NCBI GenBank assembly: GCA_037126765.1 | Contig: JBBCBC010000033.1 | Location: 14,088,085-14,152,084, forward strand | From: Stenogyne calaminthoides | Lineage: Eukaryota; Streptophyta; Magnoliopsida; Lamiales; Lamiaceae | DNA: 64,000 nt | Direction of reading: 5' to 3' | Translations under genes and position numbers: made by a program | Notes under the pieces: generated by a model | What the model was told of the DNA's origin: nothing | What the model saw: the letters and a program-made list of their open reading frames with translations, nothing else | Databases searched by the model: none | In this document: piece by piece, positions 22,384 to 34,083 of the stretch | Layout: every line of letters starts with the position of its first letter | Position numbering within the stretch: the stretch's first letter is position 1

Positions 22384-22892
22384 GGATTCGCACCCGCACC
22401 CTAAAAGGGGTGCGATTCTCGAATCCGCGTATCCGAATGCCACTTGGCGAGTCGGTAAATTATAAAATAAAATAAATTAACGGACACACGAATCCGATAC
22501 GCGAATACATGCTAGATGATTAAATATGATCATGTTATTTAGCATTATATGTGTTATTTAATTGAATTTTATTATGTCATGCGACTTAAATTGACAATAT
22601 GACACTCGCTTTAGATTAAATTCATCATTATGACTTATATATTGGGCTGATGGTATTTGAATTGTTGTTTTGTTATTTAATTAGATTAAATTATTGAATA
22701 TTGTCAAGTTTTGAGGGAGATAAAATTTAAATTGCATACATTTTGTTTTACGAATTTTAGATTTATATATATTTTTAGGTGTTATATATAATAAATTATA
22801 AATAAATAGACGTATCTTTGCCGAATCACACCCTAAATTTTTTAAAAATACGTATCCCCACAACCGTGTCGTATCGCCCCCCGCACTCGCGT
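22384..22892. repeat. Left part of a GC-ended MITE-like element, split by element B
   Basis: CG-rich ends ('gattcgcacccgcaccc' at about 22384, 'cgcactcgcgtccccg' at about 22881) flank an AT-rich middle. It resumes right of element B at 52297 with 'catccgtgcaaca', whose reverse complement resembles the left end. No coding capacity. Confidence 0.45.
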
Positions 22893-22897
22893 CCCCG

Positions 22898-24575
22898 TGT
22901 TGGGAGATAAATTTAATAAAGATTTTGATTAGATCCCAAAAACCCTGAGTTTGACATGTATCAGAACATTTTGGTAGATCAGGATCAGGTTTTCTATAGA
23001 TGATAGGATCAGGACTATCTGCACCATGTATAGTCAGTAGATATTGATCAGGATAGACAGGGATACTCCAGAAGACCCTGAAGTCAGAAGACCCTGAACA
23101 GTTATTTCTGAGTAAATTGTGTTTTGTTCATTCTTAGTACAAACAAAGAGAATGTTATACATTTGTGGACAATAAGGAGCATATCAGTTCAGTGTGGTTG
23201 ACTTAAAAAGAGCCGTTTTGTTTGTCTCCGTTCAAAGGAAAACTTGGACCAATGAGGATGCAACAACAACGTACTTTACTGACACTGAAAGCGACACATC
23301 TCTGAAGAAATGTCAGGACTGATATCTTCCAATTCACAGGAAGTAGTGATTGGATGCTTTGGTTACTTGTTACCCAAACCATGTAAGGGTGTGTTCAACC
23401 CTAATATAGCCGTTCATTACTAACCAAATAAGAAAACCCTTGATGCTATCTCTTCCAACGGATAGTTTTTCAAGAGTGGCCTTGGTGAGTTTCCTATAAA
23501 TACCCCACCCTCACCATTGCAAGGTTACGTGAAATCAAGCAACTTCAGAGCTCATTCGTATTTAAGTTTATACTGTGAAGCACTCGAAACCCTAAGAATT
23601 TCCCAAGTGTTTCATCTTTGAAGAGAGCTCATTCACTAAGCCTAGATTCAAGCATATTCAAAGCTTAGTTAGAGATATCCTAGTCTTTTACCTTGTGTTT
23701 ATTGTAAAAGGATATCTCACCTTAGTTGGAAACCAACCAAAACCCAAACCCTTTTGTTAGGTAGTTTGAGTGTGCAGTTGTTGAAAAGTGAGAGTTGTAA
23801 AGAGTGAGTAAGCTGCAGGAGTTCAGCTTGAAAGCTCTAGAGAAGAAGTTAGTAAGCTGCTTGTGTTAAGTCTGAAAGCTTGTGTGTGTTGAGTTAGTAA
23901 GCTGCAGTGTAGCTCAGCCTGAAAACTCATAGTGGAAAGTTAGTAAGTTGCTGAGTTCAGTTTGAAAGCTTAAGGTGGTAGTAGTAGTGTGCTAAGGAAT
24001 TTCTCTGAGGATCAGAGAGAATGGACGTAGGAGCTTGAGTCTCTAAACCACTATAACTTGATGTGTTATTTGCTTTCTGTTTTGCATATTATCTGTTGCA
24101 TTATTTCACTGAAAGCATACTAAGTTTTCAGATATTCAGTTGGAATCAATCCACTGAGAGTGCATTAATTTGATCACAGCCTTAACCACTATTTTACTGA
24201 GTAACAAAATATTTTCAGCAAAGTAAAACGAGTATAAACCTAGGGCCTACACATTCCGCATTCTAGATAAGCTAGTATAGATAGTTGTCAAACTGATCAA
24301 CTCACATGAGTAGTTAGTAAGATCATTATCTACTTCAAGCTTATTTGAAACTCTGTTTTAAAACTCATATCTGCTGGGCTGATCTGAAGTCTCTGAAAGC
24401 CGCTCAACATTATTGTCTCAGTAGACTTTGACTTAGAGCATCTTGTGTTTCTCAAGACTAATTCTCAGGACACCCTGACTCACTGATCACAGTTTTGGTA
24501 AAAAGTTTGAAAAATTACTATACACGTGTATTCCCCCCAATACACGTGTGAGACTCGTTTACCCCGGGACCAACA
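22898..24575 (+). repeat. 5' LTR of element B (1678 bp)
   Basis: It starts TGTTGGGAG and ends GGGACCAACA. The promoter box CTATAAATAC is intact at 23494-23503. The hairpin with two ACACGTGT cores is at 24520-24551. A Met-tRNA primer site, TGGTATCAGAGC, starts at 24578. Confidence 0.93.
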
Positions 24576-24697
24576 AGTGGTATCAGAGCAGTGGTTCATT
24601 TGACCACTTGCTTTGGTAGCAATAAGTCTTGTTACTGAGAGACTTTGGTGGTCTACTGAATAGATCTTCTGCTGATATCTTACAAGGCTCATTCATC

Positions 24698-25752
24698 ATG
24701 TCTTCTAATAAACTACATATGTTCTCTATTGAGAACTATGCTATATGGAGATTGAGAATGCAGACACATCTGTACTCTAAATATGAGAGAATGTGGAGAG
24801 TTGTCTCAAGGACCTTTTGAGAATAAGGTTTTGAATCCTAGATTGACTGATAATGAAAGAGAATATCCAAGGGATGAATTTCCCAAATCTGATGATCAGC
24901 TTACTCATGAAGAGAGAAAGTTGGTTAACCTGAACTACATTGCTAAAGATACACTGTATAGCACTATTGATGATGGTGTTATGGGAATGATTTCTCCTAT
25001 GTCATATCAACAGGTTTTCTCTGAGTTGAAAGCATATGAGTTTCTCATTGATAAGAAAACTAAGAAACCTAATTGCAAAGATAATACTTATCTAGCAAAA
25101 ATGTGGCTTTCAAAGCACAAGGAAAAATCTGCAATTCTAAGGAACATGAGATCTTATCTAACAAAAATCAGGATGACAAAAATGAGACAATTGCCCTGAT
25201 GGAAAGAAGGTTTGAGAAAATGAACAGTAGATATGAAAAATGCAAAAGGTATTACAAAGATACCAGGTACAGGAATAGGAACAACTCAGAAGCTGAAGAC
25301 AAGTCTACTGAGAAGAAGAAGGACCACAAAACTGAAGGATCTTCATCTAGGAAGAAGGACTTCAAGTCCAAAGAAGAAAATGATCAGGATGATGATACCA
25401 ACATATGCTTCAACTGCAAAAAGAAAGGTCACTTCCAGTATGACTGCCCTGAGTTGAGCTCTAAGGAAAGAAAGGAGAGGCAAGCCAAAAGAGACAAGAA
25501 GTATTCTAGCAAGAAGGTTATAGTTGCTGAAGAAGAACATACTGAAGGAGAATCAAGCTCTTCAGAAGAAATGTTCTCAGAAAGTGATAGTGATGATGTT
25601 TGCCTTGTTGCTATTGAGGAGGTAAATACTTCTATCTCTGTTGCTGCTCCTACACAAGCATCTGAGTTATCAAGTTCATCCGTAACCAGTAATTTTAACC
25701 TGATTGGGTTCTTTTGAGAATCTGATGAAGGATTATTGTGTGTTACAAGAAC
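24698..25752 (+). pseudogene. gag of element B, 5' part, interrupted by element C
   Basis: ATG at 24698 corresponds to 6023 of A. A 2-bp loss at about 24800 shifts the frame. About 300 bp present in A (about 6322-6617) are missing here after VMGMI. The zinc knuckle CFNCKKKGHFQYDC is at about 25407-25448. The gene is cut at 25752 by the insertion of element C and resumes at 44842. Confidence 0.9.
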
Positions 25753-26952
25753 TGTTGGTCCCGGTGGGAAAACCTATTTTGCGCGTGCGGAAGCAAGACG
25801 TTTTATTTTGGTGCATATAAAACAGGGGTGAGGGCAGAGTGCTCCAATTTTTCTTTTTAGACTTTGCAGCTCATGTGTGTGCTTTGCTTATAAACAAATG
25901 CGTATGATAAGTATAAACATAAAGTAGTAAACAACACAGCAATATATAGTGGTTCGGACAACCAGTCCTACATCCACTCTCCCTCTCTAGGGAAATTCCT
26001 TCAAACGGGACTTATCACCCTCCATGGGATTGCCAATAGATATTTACCGAGCTCACACTGAATCGACTTATAACCCTCTCTCGGGTTCGCCTCGACTTAT
26101 CACCCTCCACGGGATTGCCAATAGATATTTAACGAGTTCACACTCCATCGGGACTTATCACCCTCACTGGGTTTGCCTAACAACTACCTCACTTCACCAC
26201 ACCGGGTTTGGGTTTTGGTGTTGTCTCCAACTATGGTGAGATTTTCCTTACAATGGTTTAGCCTCAATGCTAAGGTTGGGAAAATCTCTCTAAGCTTATG
26301 ATACATCGTGGGTTGCTTAGATTGGGTTCTAGAACACTCTTTAAATATATTTGTATATCTATGGGCTTGTGTTCTAGGGTGGGAATGCTTTTGGCTATAA
26401 CACTCTTTGGCTCAGAGCATTGTTGCTATCTTTTTCACACTTCCACCATCGATAATGAAGGAAGAACTTGTATTTATAGTGTGGATTTGAATGTTACCGT
26501 TGGAGAGAATCACATTCAAATCCATACTATTCTTTGTAAGTTCTGCGACTTTTCTTTGGTGGGTTGTCTTCCTCTCGTTGGTCCACGTCACCTGGATTCC
26601 AACGGCTATATTCCTCAGCTTCAGTGCCTCGGAACATTCAAGATATGTTCTTGAGTCTTGATAAATCTTGTGCCTTGATATTTCTCCGAGTCTTGATTTT
26701 TCTCGAGCCTTGATTTTCTCTGAGCCTTGGTTTCTCAGATCCTCTCGAGTCTTGATATCTCGGTTTCTTCTTGAGTCTTGAAAAAACTAACATGTTCTAT
26801 ATCTGCCAATTATACACGGTCGAGATAATATCCCTAACACTCTAAAACCGAATCCTCGATTCATCTATCAAGATTATCCTAACATGTCATACTTAGGGGT
26901 TTTGGGATCTAATCAAAATCATATAATCTTTTATTAAATTCATCTCCCAACA
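25753..26952 (-). repeat. 3' LTR of element C (left, 1200 bp)
   Basis: On the plus strand it runs from TGTTGGTCCCGG to CTCCCAACA. A TATA box, CTATAAATA on the minus strand, lies at 26471-26479. The purine tract follows at 26953-26966. Open frames inside, such as 26024-26239 and 26298-26654, are LTR sequence, not genes. Confidence 0.9.
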
Positions 26953-27128
26953 ATTTCCCCCTTTTTGATGATGCCAAAACCTATCTTGTTTACAAACATA
27001 TAACCTATACTCAGGTTTCAGTTTTTTTTTTTTTTTATTACAAGAAAGGTAAATCTCTAATCAATTTAAAAACATTCAACAAATTTCTTTAGTAATGAAT
27101 CTTTTCTAAATAGATCATTACTAAATCT
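26953..27128 (-). other. Element C interior next to its polypurine tract
   Basis: 176 bp of C between its 3' LTR and the insertion of F, beginning with the polypurine tract (minus strand AAAAAGGGGGAAAT). No coding content. Confidence 0.7.
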
Positions 27129-28684
27129 TGAGGTCCCGAACGGGTTAAGTGAGGCGTAAGTCTAGAGGGGGGGTGATAGACTTAAGAAAAACATTTCGTC
27201 TTGGTCGAGGTGTGAGAGCGGATAGCCGATCGAAATATGAAGTGAATCAGTTTAGTCGATAACCAACTTCTTGAACGCCGGGCTGCGGATCGGTTCGGTA
27301 ACTATCGATTAACTCGATGTGTGCGGAAGCTTAAGTTTTACCTGAAAAACCAGGTTTGTATAAATCGATTCCAAGTTTTATCTTTTTAATCGATGACGTA
27401 AATTTCAGGCCCGATCGATCGTAAGCTTGGTGTCATTCGATCTTAACTTAGAATGTATGCGCTTTAAGATTGTGCGATGTGAGAGCGCTTAATCAAAGCA
27501 AAGAAAGGCACACAAGATTTATAGTGGTTGAGATAAACCAAATCCCTCTCCCACTCTTCCCTTTCACAAGGGGCACCAACTTAACCGACTTAACCGACCG
27601 GACTTAGATTAGTGTGTTAGTCCAACACAAGACACCAACAGATGTTTTAAGAGTTCTCACTCAACCGATCCCGAAATCGAAGATTAGAAACCCTAGATCG
27701 AATCTTCTAAACAACTTATCCTAACTTGGGGTTTGGGTAAGATTGTTGAGGTTCCAACTATGAAATCTTTTCTTGCATGCAAAAGCGGAGATAGCTAGAT
27801 GAAAAAGATTTCTTGCTAAGAACTTATGGGATGAACACAATATAAAATAAGCTTGTTGTTGTGTTCTTTCGTGCGAAATCGACTATAGTTTGAGCTTCTT
27901 GATTATGTTGTTTGTCCAAGCATTTCCGCCTTTCACTCAAGTGTGATCCCATATTTATAGACCTTGAGATCAAAAGAGCCGTTGGAGAGCAATTTGAATC
28001 TCAGGCTATTTTAGGTAGAGTTGCAGGCTTGATGTGACGTGCTTCAGGAACGGCATGGCTGAAAGCGTGAATGTATATTTTATAGCCGTTTGAGAGAGCA
28101 ACATCGAATCCCGCGAGTATCAGCTCTGTTCATACGTGTTTCTTCCTTATTGGATGGAAGCCTTGCTTTGCAGTGTTGTTCCTCCAACTAAGGTTGGTAT
28201 TCATCTTGTTCAGATCGCAGACGTATGATAAGATGAAACATCAGTTTTCATCTTATGAGCTGATCGACGGTCTGATCGACGACCCACGATGGAAGTCTTC
28301 TGGCGCTGTTGACTTACTAACCGGCCGACTCCAAAGCGATGTAGGTCTTCCGTCCGATCTTCCGAAGTCATCTGATCTTCGAGTATTCTAAGTTTGAGCT
28401 TCATGACTTATGACAGTTATCGACAAGATCGATTCGATCCGATCTTCCGTTACAGTTTAGCGATTACTGTTTGGATATCGACTTTCTTCTGATTCTTCAG
28501 ATCTGACCTATACATATTGAGTTCCCCCTCAATATGTGACCTATTTATTACATCAGTTTTTCTATACAATCATTATCAACTGGTCTCCTATAGCAGTAAT
28601 GTAAACATCGATTAAATAACAGTCCGACCGGGTCCTATTACATGTGTTTTTGGAACTTTCATCAAAACTATAAATTTCCCAACA
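27129..28684 (-). repeat. 3' LTR of element F (left, about 1556 bp)
   Basis: It starts TGAGGTCCCG (consensus TGTAGGTCCCG at the other copy) and ends TTCCCAACA. The TATA box (atatttatag, 27951-27960) faces the minus strand. The polypurine tract follows at 28685-28698. Confidence 0.85.
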
Positions 28685-28886
28685 ATTTCCCCCTTTTTGA
28701 TGAAACCAAAACACTTGAGAAACCAAACAGTTGATAAGTATAGAACAGTTAAAGAGCAAGTAATCAGAAGACAAAGAGATTTTGTCTTGGGATCAGAAAA
28801 ATAAACTTTTCATTAGATAAGTTGATTACATGTTACATCAGAAAAGTTGAATTTAAAAGTCACCGATCCTGAGACGTCTTGAATCT

Positions 28887-31788
28887 TCACTCCTTGGGCT
28901 TGTATCCTTCTGGCATTTCTCTTTGGTCTTGTGGAACGTTGAAAATCTGATAGAGTTTCCATTTGACATCAGTTGTCTGCACTTGATCAGTTATCTGTGA
29001 TTTGCTCAAGATGTCAAAGTAGAATCTCTCAAATGCCAGTCTGTCAAATGAGCCATCTGCCTTCTTTGAGTATATTAACAGATCATACTCTTGGCGAGAT
29101 ATCTTTACATTTATAAGCTTGGCTTCATTTTCCGAATACTTGAAAAGTCCGGATATTTATTCTCAGAACCGGTTGAGGAACTCATCATCGGTGATTCTTC
29201 TTTTGGAACAAGATCAAGGACAAAGGCATCTAGAAGCCATTCACTTCGATCTTATTCCATTCCTCAAACCTCTTAGCGTGTGCGAGATTTTTTGGTATGA
29301 TCTCGCCGACTTTTGTCGGGTAACCGAGGTTCTTGCTGATTTTCCACTCAATCCTTTCTTAGCCCTTGATTTGAACTTCGTTTAACCCTTCCGCTTGTGC
29401 CCGTTTTCTTCATTCTTTTCTTTTTCACCATCGCTTTTGGACAATTTTACACTAGCTCCTTATCACCAGATTCCGACTAGGCAGTTTCCGTGACTTTCCG
29501 GTCCGAGTAATCGGTCCAGATTTTGATGTTCCAAAGACCCGCAGCAGCCTTTCTTCGCAATTGAGCTTTGTCCATGGGCCTTGTCTTACGATGTGTCGGT
29601 TGGTTTCTCGAGATCCTTCCCTTTTTGGTTTGATCAAAAAGCGCATTGAGGTGGGGAAGTCGAGACCCAAAGTCGATCGACAATGCCCTCGATTTATCAT
29701 TAGCCAGATAAACTCAAGTTTGAGTGTCGATTCGAACAGTTATGTCAGTTCTTTCTTGGCGATTTCCATTGTAGCGAAGAGTGTCCAAATCATTTTATCA
29801 AATTTCTCTTACGATAACTCGAGCCTTTTTTCTCGGTGGCGTCGAGAAAAAAGAAGATTGATTTTGATCCAATTTTTTTTGACTTGTCATCAATCGATTT
29901 TTATAAGCTCACAGATATGGTGGTCATGGATTGGGAGAACTGATCTCTGATTGCTTCGATTTGTTTGAGACCGATTTGTCTACGATCGCTTAGCACTCGC
30001 CAATCTCTTCTTTCAGAGATCTTTGAGACAAGATCCGATCTCCCGGTTTGATCGCTGGTGCTTTGAGATGTAGGAATCGATCCATCACTTGATCGGTTTG
30101 GTTGTTTGTGCCTCCAGTGGTTGGTCGTGAACTGCGGCACCGGTTCCACTTTCATCGGCATCTCGCCTTCACCATTTCATTGTCTGTTTACGGAGCTTCT
30201 TGTGCGATCCTCCAAATTCTTCTTCCGCAATTCCAACTTCCCGTGGATCGAGCTTTCACAGATTTATCGATATGAGCTCACCGGTGATCCCACTTAACTG
30301 CACTTCCTCATATCGAAATCTGCATAACTCATCCGCACCACCCATCTGCTCAACAAGTAAGATAAGATCGATCTCGCTTTTTAACTGAGATCTCTCGGTG
30401 AGGATCTCCATGACTTCTTCTCTCGATAGCGGGGATGGGCCACCCGCCAGGATACGCCTCATCAATCTCTCGTTCAATTCTTAGTCCGACCATTTTTCCA
30501 TGATGGTCTTTGTTGATCTGGATACTGAATTATCGTCCCGGATTCATTGGATGAGATGTGGAAGCTTCCGGTTGTGCTGAGTCGGCGGAAGTTGTCGATT
30601 AGTTCGACCGCGAGCTGGTTACTGGCAGAGGGCGCGATTGTATCTCGTTCAGTTCATGAGCAATGAACTAGCGGTAAACATGCTTTCGGCAGACCTTTGA
30701 GTCGGCGGGAATCACCACGTGGTTGAGAGAAATAGATTTATCCCAGTATCTTCCTCGGATCGTTTCCGAAGCCCTCCGGGTTGAAGCTTGCTGCGATTGT
30801 TCTTTGTTGCATAGCATCGCTCGGGCGCTTTTTTCTTCTTCGACTCGTCTTCTAGTGCTAGAAGTCGGGAAAGTTCTTTGCTTTCTTTGGCCTCTTCTCC
30901 GGCCTTCACCGGTTTAGTTTAACTTTTTACGTGGAAGCAACCGGGTGTGGATAAGGCGAACTTCTTTGCTCTTTCCTTTCTTGGTTTTTGTTGGAGTGGG
31001 CTCCTTGTCATCGTCTGGTGGCCCATATATAACTTCGAAGTTGATGAGAAGGAAGGCATTGTAGGACTTGATCCATTCTTTCCATTCGGTAACTTGGCGG
31101 TTTGTCAATATAACTCCAACCTTGTTGAGATTAATGACTCTTTTTCGAAAAGACACCTTTTGGATTCATTGACTCCAAATTTTTAGTGTTCTTGGAGCAA
31201 GATGGCTTTTCCGAGCCGTGCCCGATTGATGTTAAGAGCCCCCATCAATTATTTAACGTCCCATCTTTGTACATTTTTGTGATGTGAGAAACATCCCAGG
31301 CTAAAATGAGATTCCCATGATCGTTCTTGATAGAATGTCAAACAACAACAGACTTTCTTTTGAGCATTGGCGCGATGAATCCTATGTCTGATGTTTGTCT
31401 GCCTCTCTAAGAGCTCCTCTCGATTTCTTCATCCTCATTCTCCCTCAGAAAGCGGTGAGATTCGCCCTTTTCGGCAAAAACAGCAACGAGTGATGTCTCG
31501 CATTTGTCGTCCCGATTTCTTCTCCTTCTGAATTGGCCGACATCAGTTAGATCTCACGGTTTTTTCAGATCCACACTCAAATTCTCGCAAGAATTGAAGT
31601 CTTTATCTTGCGATCACCGGATTGCAAAGAGCGAGAGCAATATGTTTGATCCGGCCTTCTTCGAATTTGTTCCACCTCCATGGATTCGTAATCCTCGAAG
31701 GTTCCAAATCGAAACGAACTTATCCTCAAAGATCTTAGTTGCCCCGTTCATAGTTGCACATGATCTTTCCTAGTCCATGAGTGGCCAT
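28887..31788 (-). pseudogene. Extra 3' ORF ('env-like' position) of element F
   Basis: The C-terminal end is a clean frame (29110 to TGA at 28887) containing DRLAFERFYFDIL, KWKLYQIFNVP and EMPEGYKPKE. Upstream fragments include EWKEWIKSYNAFLLINFEVI (31070-31130) and Lys/Glu-rich segments (30712-31000). A candidate ATG at 31788 reads MATHGLGKIM. No membrane segment or signal peptide is visible, so 'env-like' describes position only. I do not recognise a domain. Frames change every 100-200 bp. Confidence 0.55.
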
Positions 31789-32430
31789 CTACAGGTGAGA
31801 TAGACTCATTAAATTTGTGCATAATCAATATCAATATCATACTGCGGAAAACAAAAGGCAATGAAGCATAAATTCCGAAAAACAACTTTTGAAAACAATG
31901 TTTTTAATTAAGAAAGATTCATCATTGCTTAAAAAGAAAATATTACCAGATTCAAATTTTCAGAGAAGATGTTGAACTCTAAGAAATCGCTTTGAAACGT
32001 AGAGAGGATTTGAAGTTTTTCAGTGAAAGTAATGCAAGTTTGTGAAGCAGAAAAACTCTGGTAAGGTTTGATGAATCTTATATAGAGGCGGAGGGTACAA
32101 TAAGACAAGATTTTGAAGATCAATCGTTTTGAAAAGATTGTACGCTCCAGATTTAGCGGTTTTGATCGTAGGGTTGGGAAAAACGACGACACAAAAAACT
32201 TTTGGATTTAAAAAGCACCGATCAAGTAGCGAAGTAATACATGTACCCCACGTCCGCATTAAATGATTTGCAGAGTACACGCCACAAGGATAGTGGGTAC
32301 AAGAAGGGCAAATAATATCGACACGATCCGATAAATAAGTAAAGAACAAGAGAAGAGAGATGCTAGATTCCGTTGACTGATGTTGTTATCCAAATATTAC
32401 TTGTCAATTGTTGATTCCACTTGTTGATCT
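31789..32430 (-). promoter_or_regulatory. Internal promoter and leader for the extra ORF of element F
   Basis: On the minus strand a TATA box CTATATAAGATT lies at about 32075-32090, followed by about 290 bp of leader before the candidate ATG at 31788. Element B has the same arrangement (TATA in 46647-46657 and ATG at 46882), which supports a separate internal transcript. Confidence 0.5.
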
Positions 32431-32945
32431 TAATCATTCTCGCTTAAGCCTTAAGAAATTTCCAACCGATCCTTTTAACCGATCTTCTCCAATTTCATCC
32501 GATTTGTTGAAACTTCAAATTAGCCGATCTTTCCTTGAGTACGCCCCGATTTCCTTTTGATCATCCTTGATGGGTTGAAGTTCCCTTCAACCGATATTTT
32601 TCACATAGATCGATATATCCGATTTATTGAGTTTCAAGCTCGCCAGATTCTTCTCATCCGATCATGCTCGTAAGTAATCGATTTTGGTTGACCTCATCCG
32701 ATTCTTTTTTCGATTAAGCCAATTCTTGGGATAAGTGTTACCGCCAAAACTTAGTCTAGAGTAGTAGCTTCTATTCCCTAAGTAGGCGTGATTGACATGC
32801 GTAAATATCGTCAATCTCTCGATATGTCAATCAACCGTAAATTTATCCAATTATCGGTCATGTGATTTCTACACACATGGCCCTTTTGATGCAAATTTCT
32901 CGATAGGCTTTTGAAATGGAAATTGCATTTGCATCCTTGTTGGCC

Positions 32946-33690
32946 TCTATAAATTGGACCAATGTTTTACACAACATCACCCATTCACCATACTTATCTT
33001 CTTTTTGTAAGAATCATGTATCTTGGTGAACCCTTGTTTCGTAAGTGAGACTTCCAAAAAACACTTTACACCCTTTTTATATGATTTCATCTTCTCAAAT
33101 CAACCCTTTGCATCCCTTATTATTGTTTTTCTTCATCATCTTCGATTTCACATACGATTAACGCAAAGCTTCTCTACCACCGTAGCGATCGGATCTTTTG
33201 CAACCGAGAAGACACTTCTCCTAACCGATGCACCTTGTGTGTCTATCATCGATGACGAATTGTAACCATCCGGACCTAGTCTGGTATAAAATATGCGGCG
33301 CATGTGCCCATGAGATCCGATGACCAACTCTTTGCACACACGTGCTCCATTCAACGGTGGAGAGCCCTACTACTCCTCCTTTTTAGGGCTCGGCTTAAGA
33401 ATCTATCAAGGCCTCTGTCCATCCTCCGGTTTTCTTGATCTTGACTTTTACGGCCCATGCCTTGGGATTACGTTCTTTAAAAGCCTCTCACCCCTTGTTA
33501 AGTGGGGAAAATGAGAGTTTAAAATCTCTCTCCTTCCTTCCTTACGGGGTTAGGATGAGGGTTTAGGGTTTTAGGTGTAGGATTTTGGTTAACATTTATG
33601 TCTTGACCTCCAGGTCTTCTTGTACTTGTAACTTCGTAATGTAACCTCACCTTGGGTTTTTATCAATGAAAAGTTACATTATTTCATCGT
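32946..33690 (+). other. Opposite-strand transcription unit in element F
   Basis: Running against the element, a TATA box TCTATAAAT (32946-32954) is followed by a leader, ATG at 33081 (MISSSQINPLHP), a frame-shifted continuation ending ATEKTLLLTDAPCVSIIDDE then Leu and TAA (to 33265), and a 3' end with TTTATCAATGAAAAG at about 33658, a plant polyadenylation-like region. The block is repeated in element C at 42728-43490 with the same layout. The predicted protein is small (about 60-70 residues or more) and matches nothing I recognise. It is absent from the same spacer of B and D. Confidence 0.55.
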
Positions 33691-34083
33691 TGTGTAAATT
33701 CACCTTTCTTATGCGATTGTTTAGCTCTTAATCTCTGAATCTTGCTTGTTGAATATCGCCTAAAGCGAATCACAAAGAAATACTATAACCAAATTGATTT
33801 AATCGAGATAATCCTTTAAACCTGAGCATTTTCCTTAAACTCGATAAACCTTGAATCGATCGGTTCCTTTAAACCGATAGACTTTAAATCGATAAACTAA
33901 AATCGATCGGTTCCTTTGGATCGTAGCATGTATGTACGATCGATTTTTGCTTATCGCCTCTTGAGATCGTTAAGATACCAAACTCAACTCGATTTCTCTC
34001 GATCCGTTAGTCTCTTAACCAAATTAGTTCGAGAGCATTCCATCAAACATTTTTTTGTGACATTTCTCCAAGATCTAGAAGTC
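33691..34083 (-). other. Spacer between RNase H and the opposite-strand unit of F
   Basis: No coding content recognised. It is rich in TCGAT/GATCG motifs like the rest of the F interval. Confidence 0.4.

Noticed and set aside
26024..26654. Plus-strand frames of 71 and 118 codons
   Set aside because: They fall wholly inside the LTR of element C, and near-copies recur in its other LTR.
28173..31773. Many plus-strand frames of 60-130 codons
   Set aside because: They are antisense to the extra ORF of element F, whose minus-strand reading gives a coherent C-terminus; composition is shadow-like.
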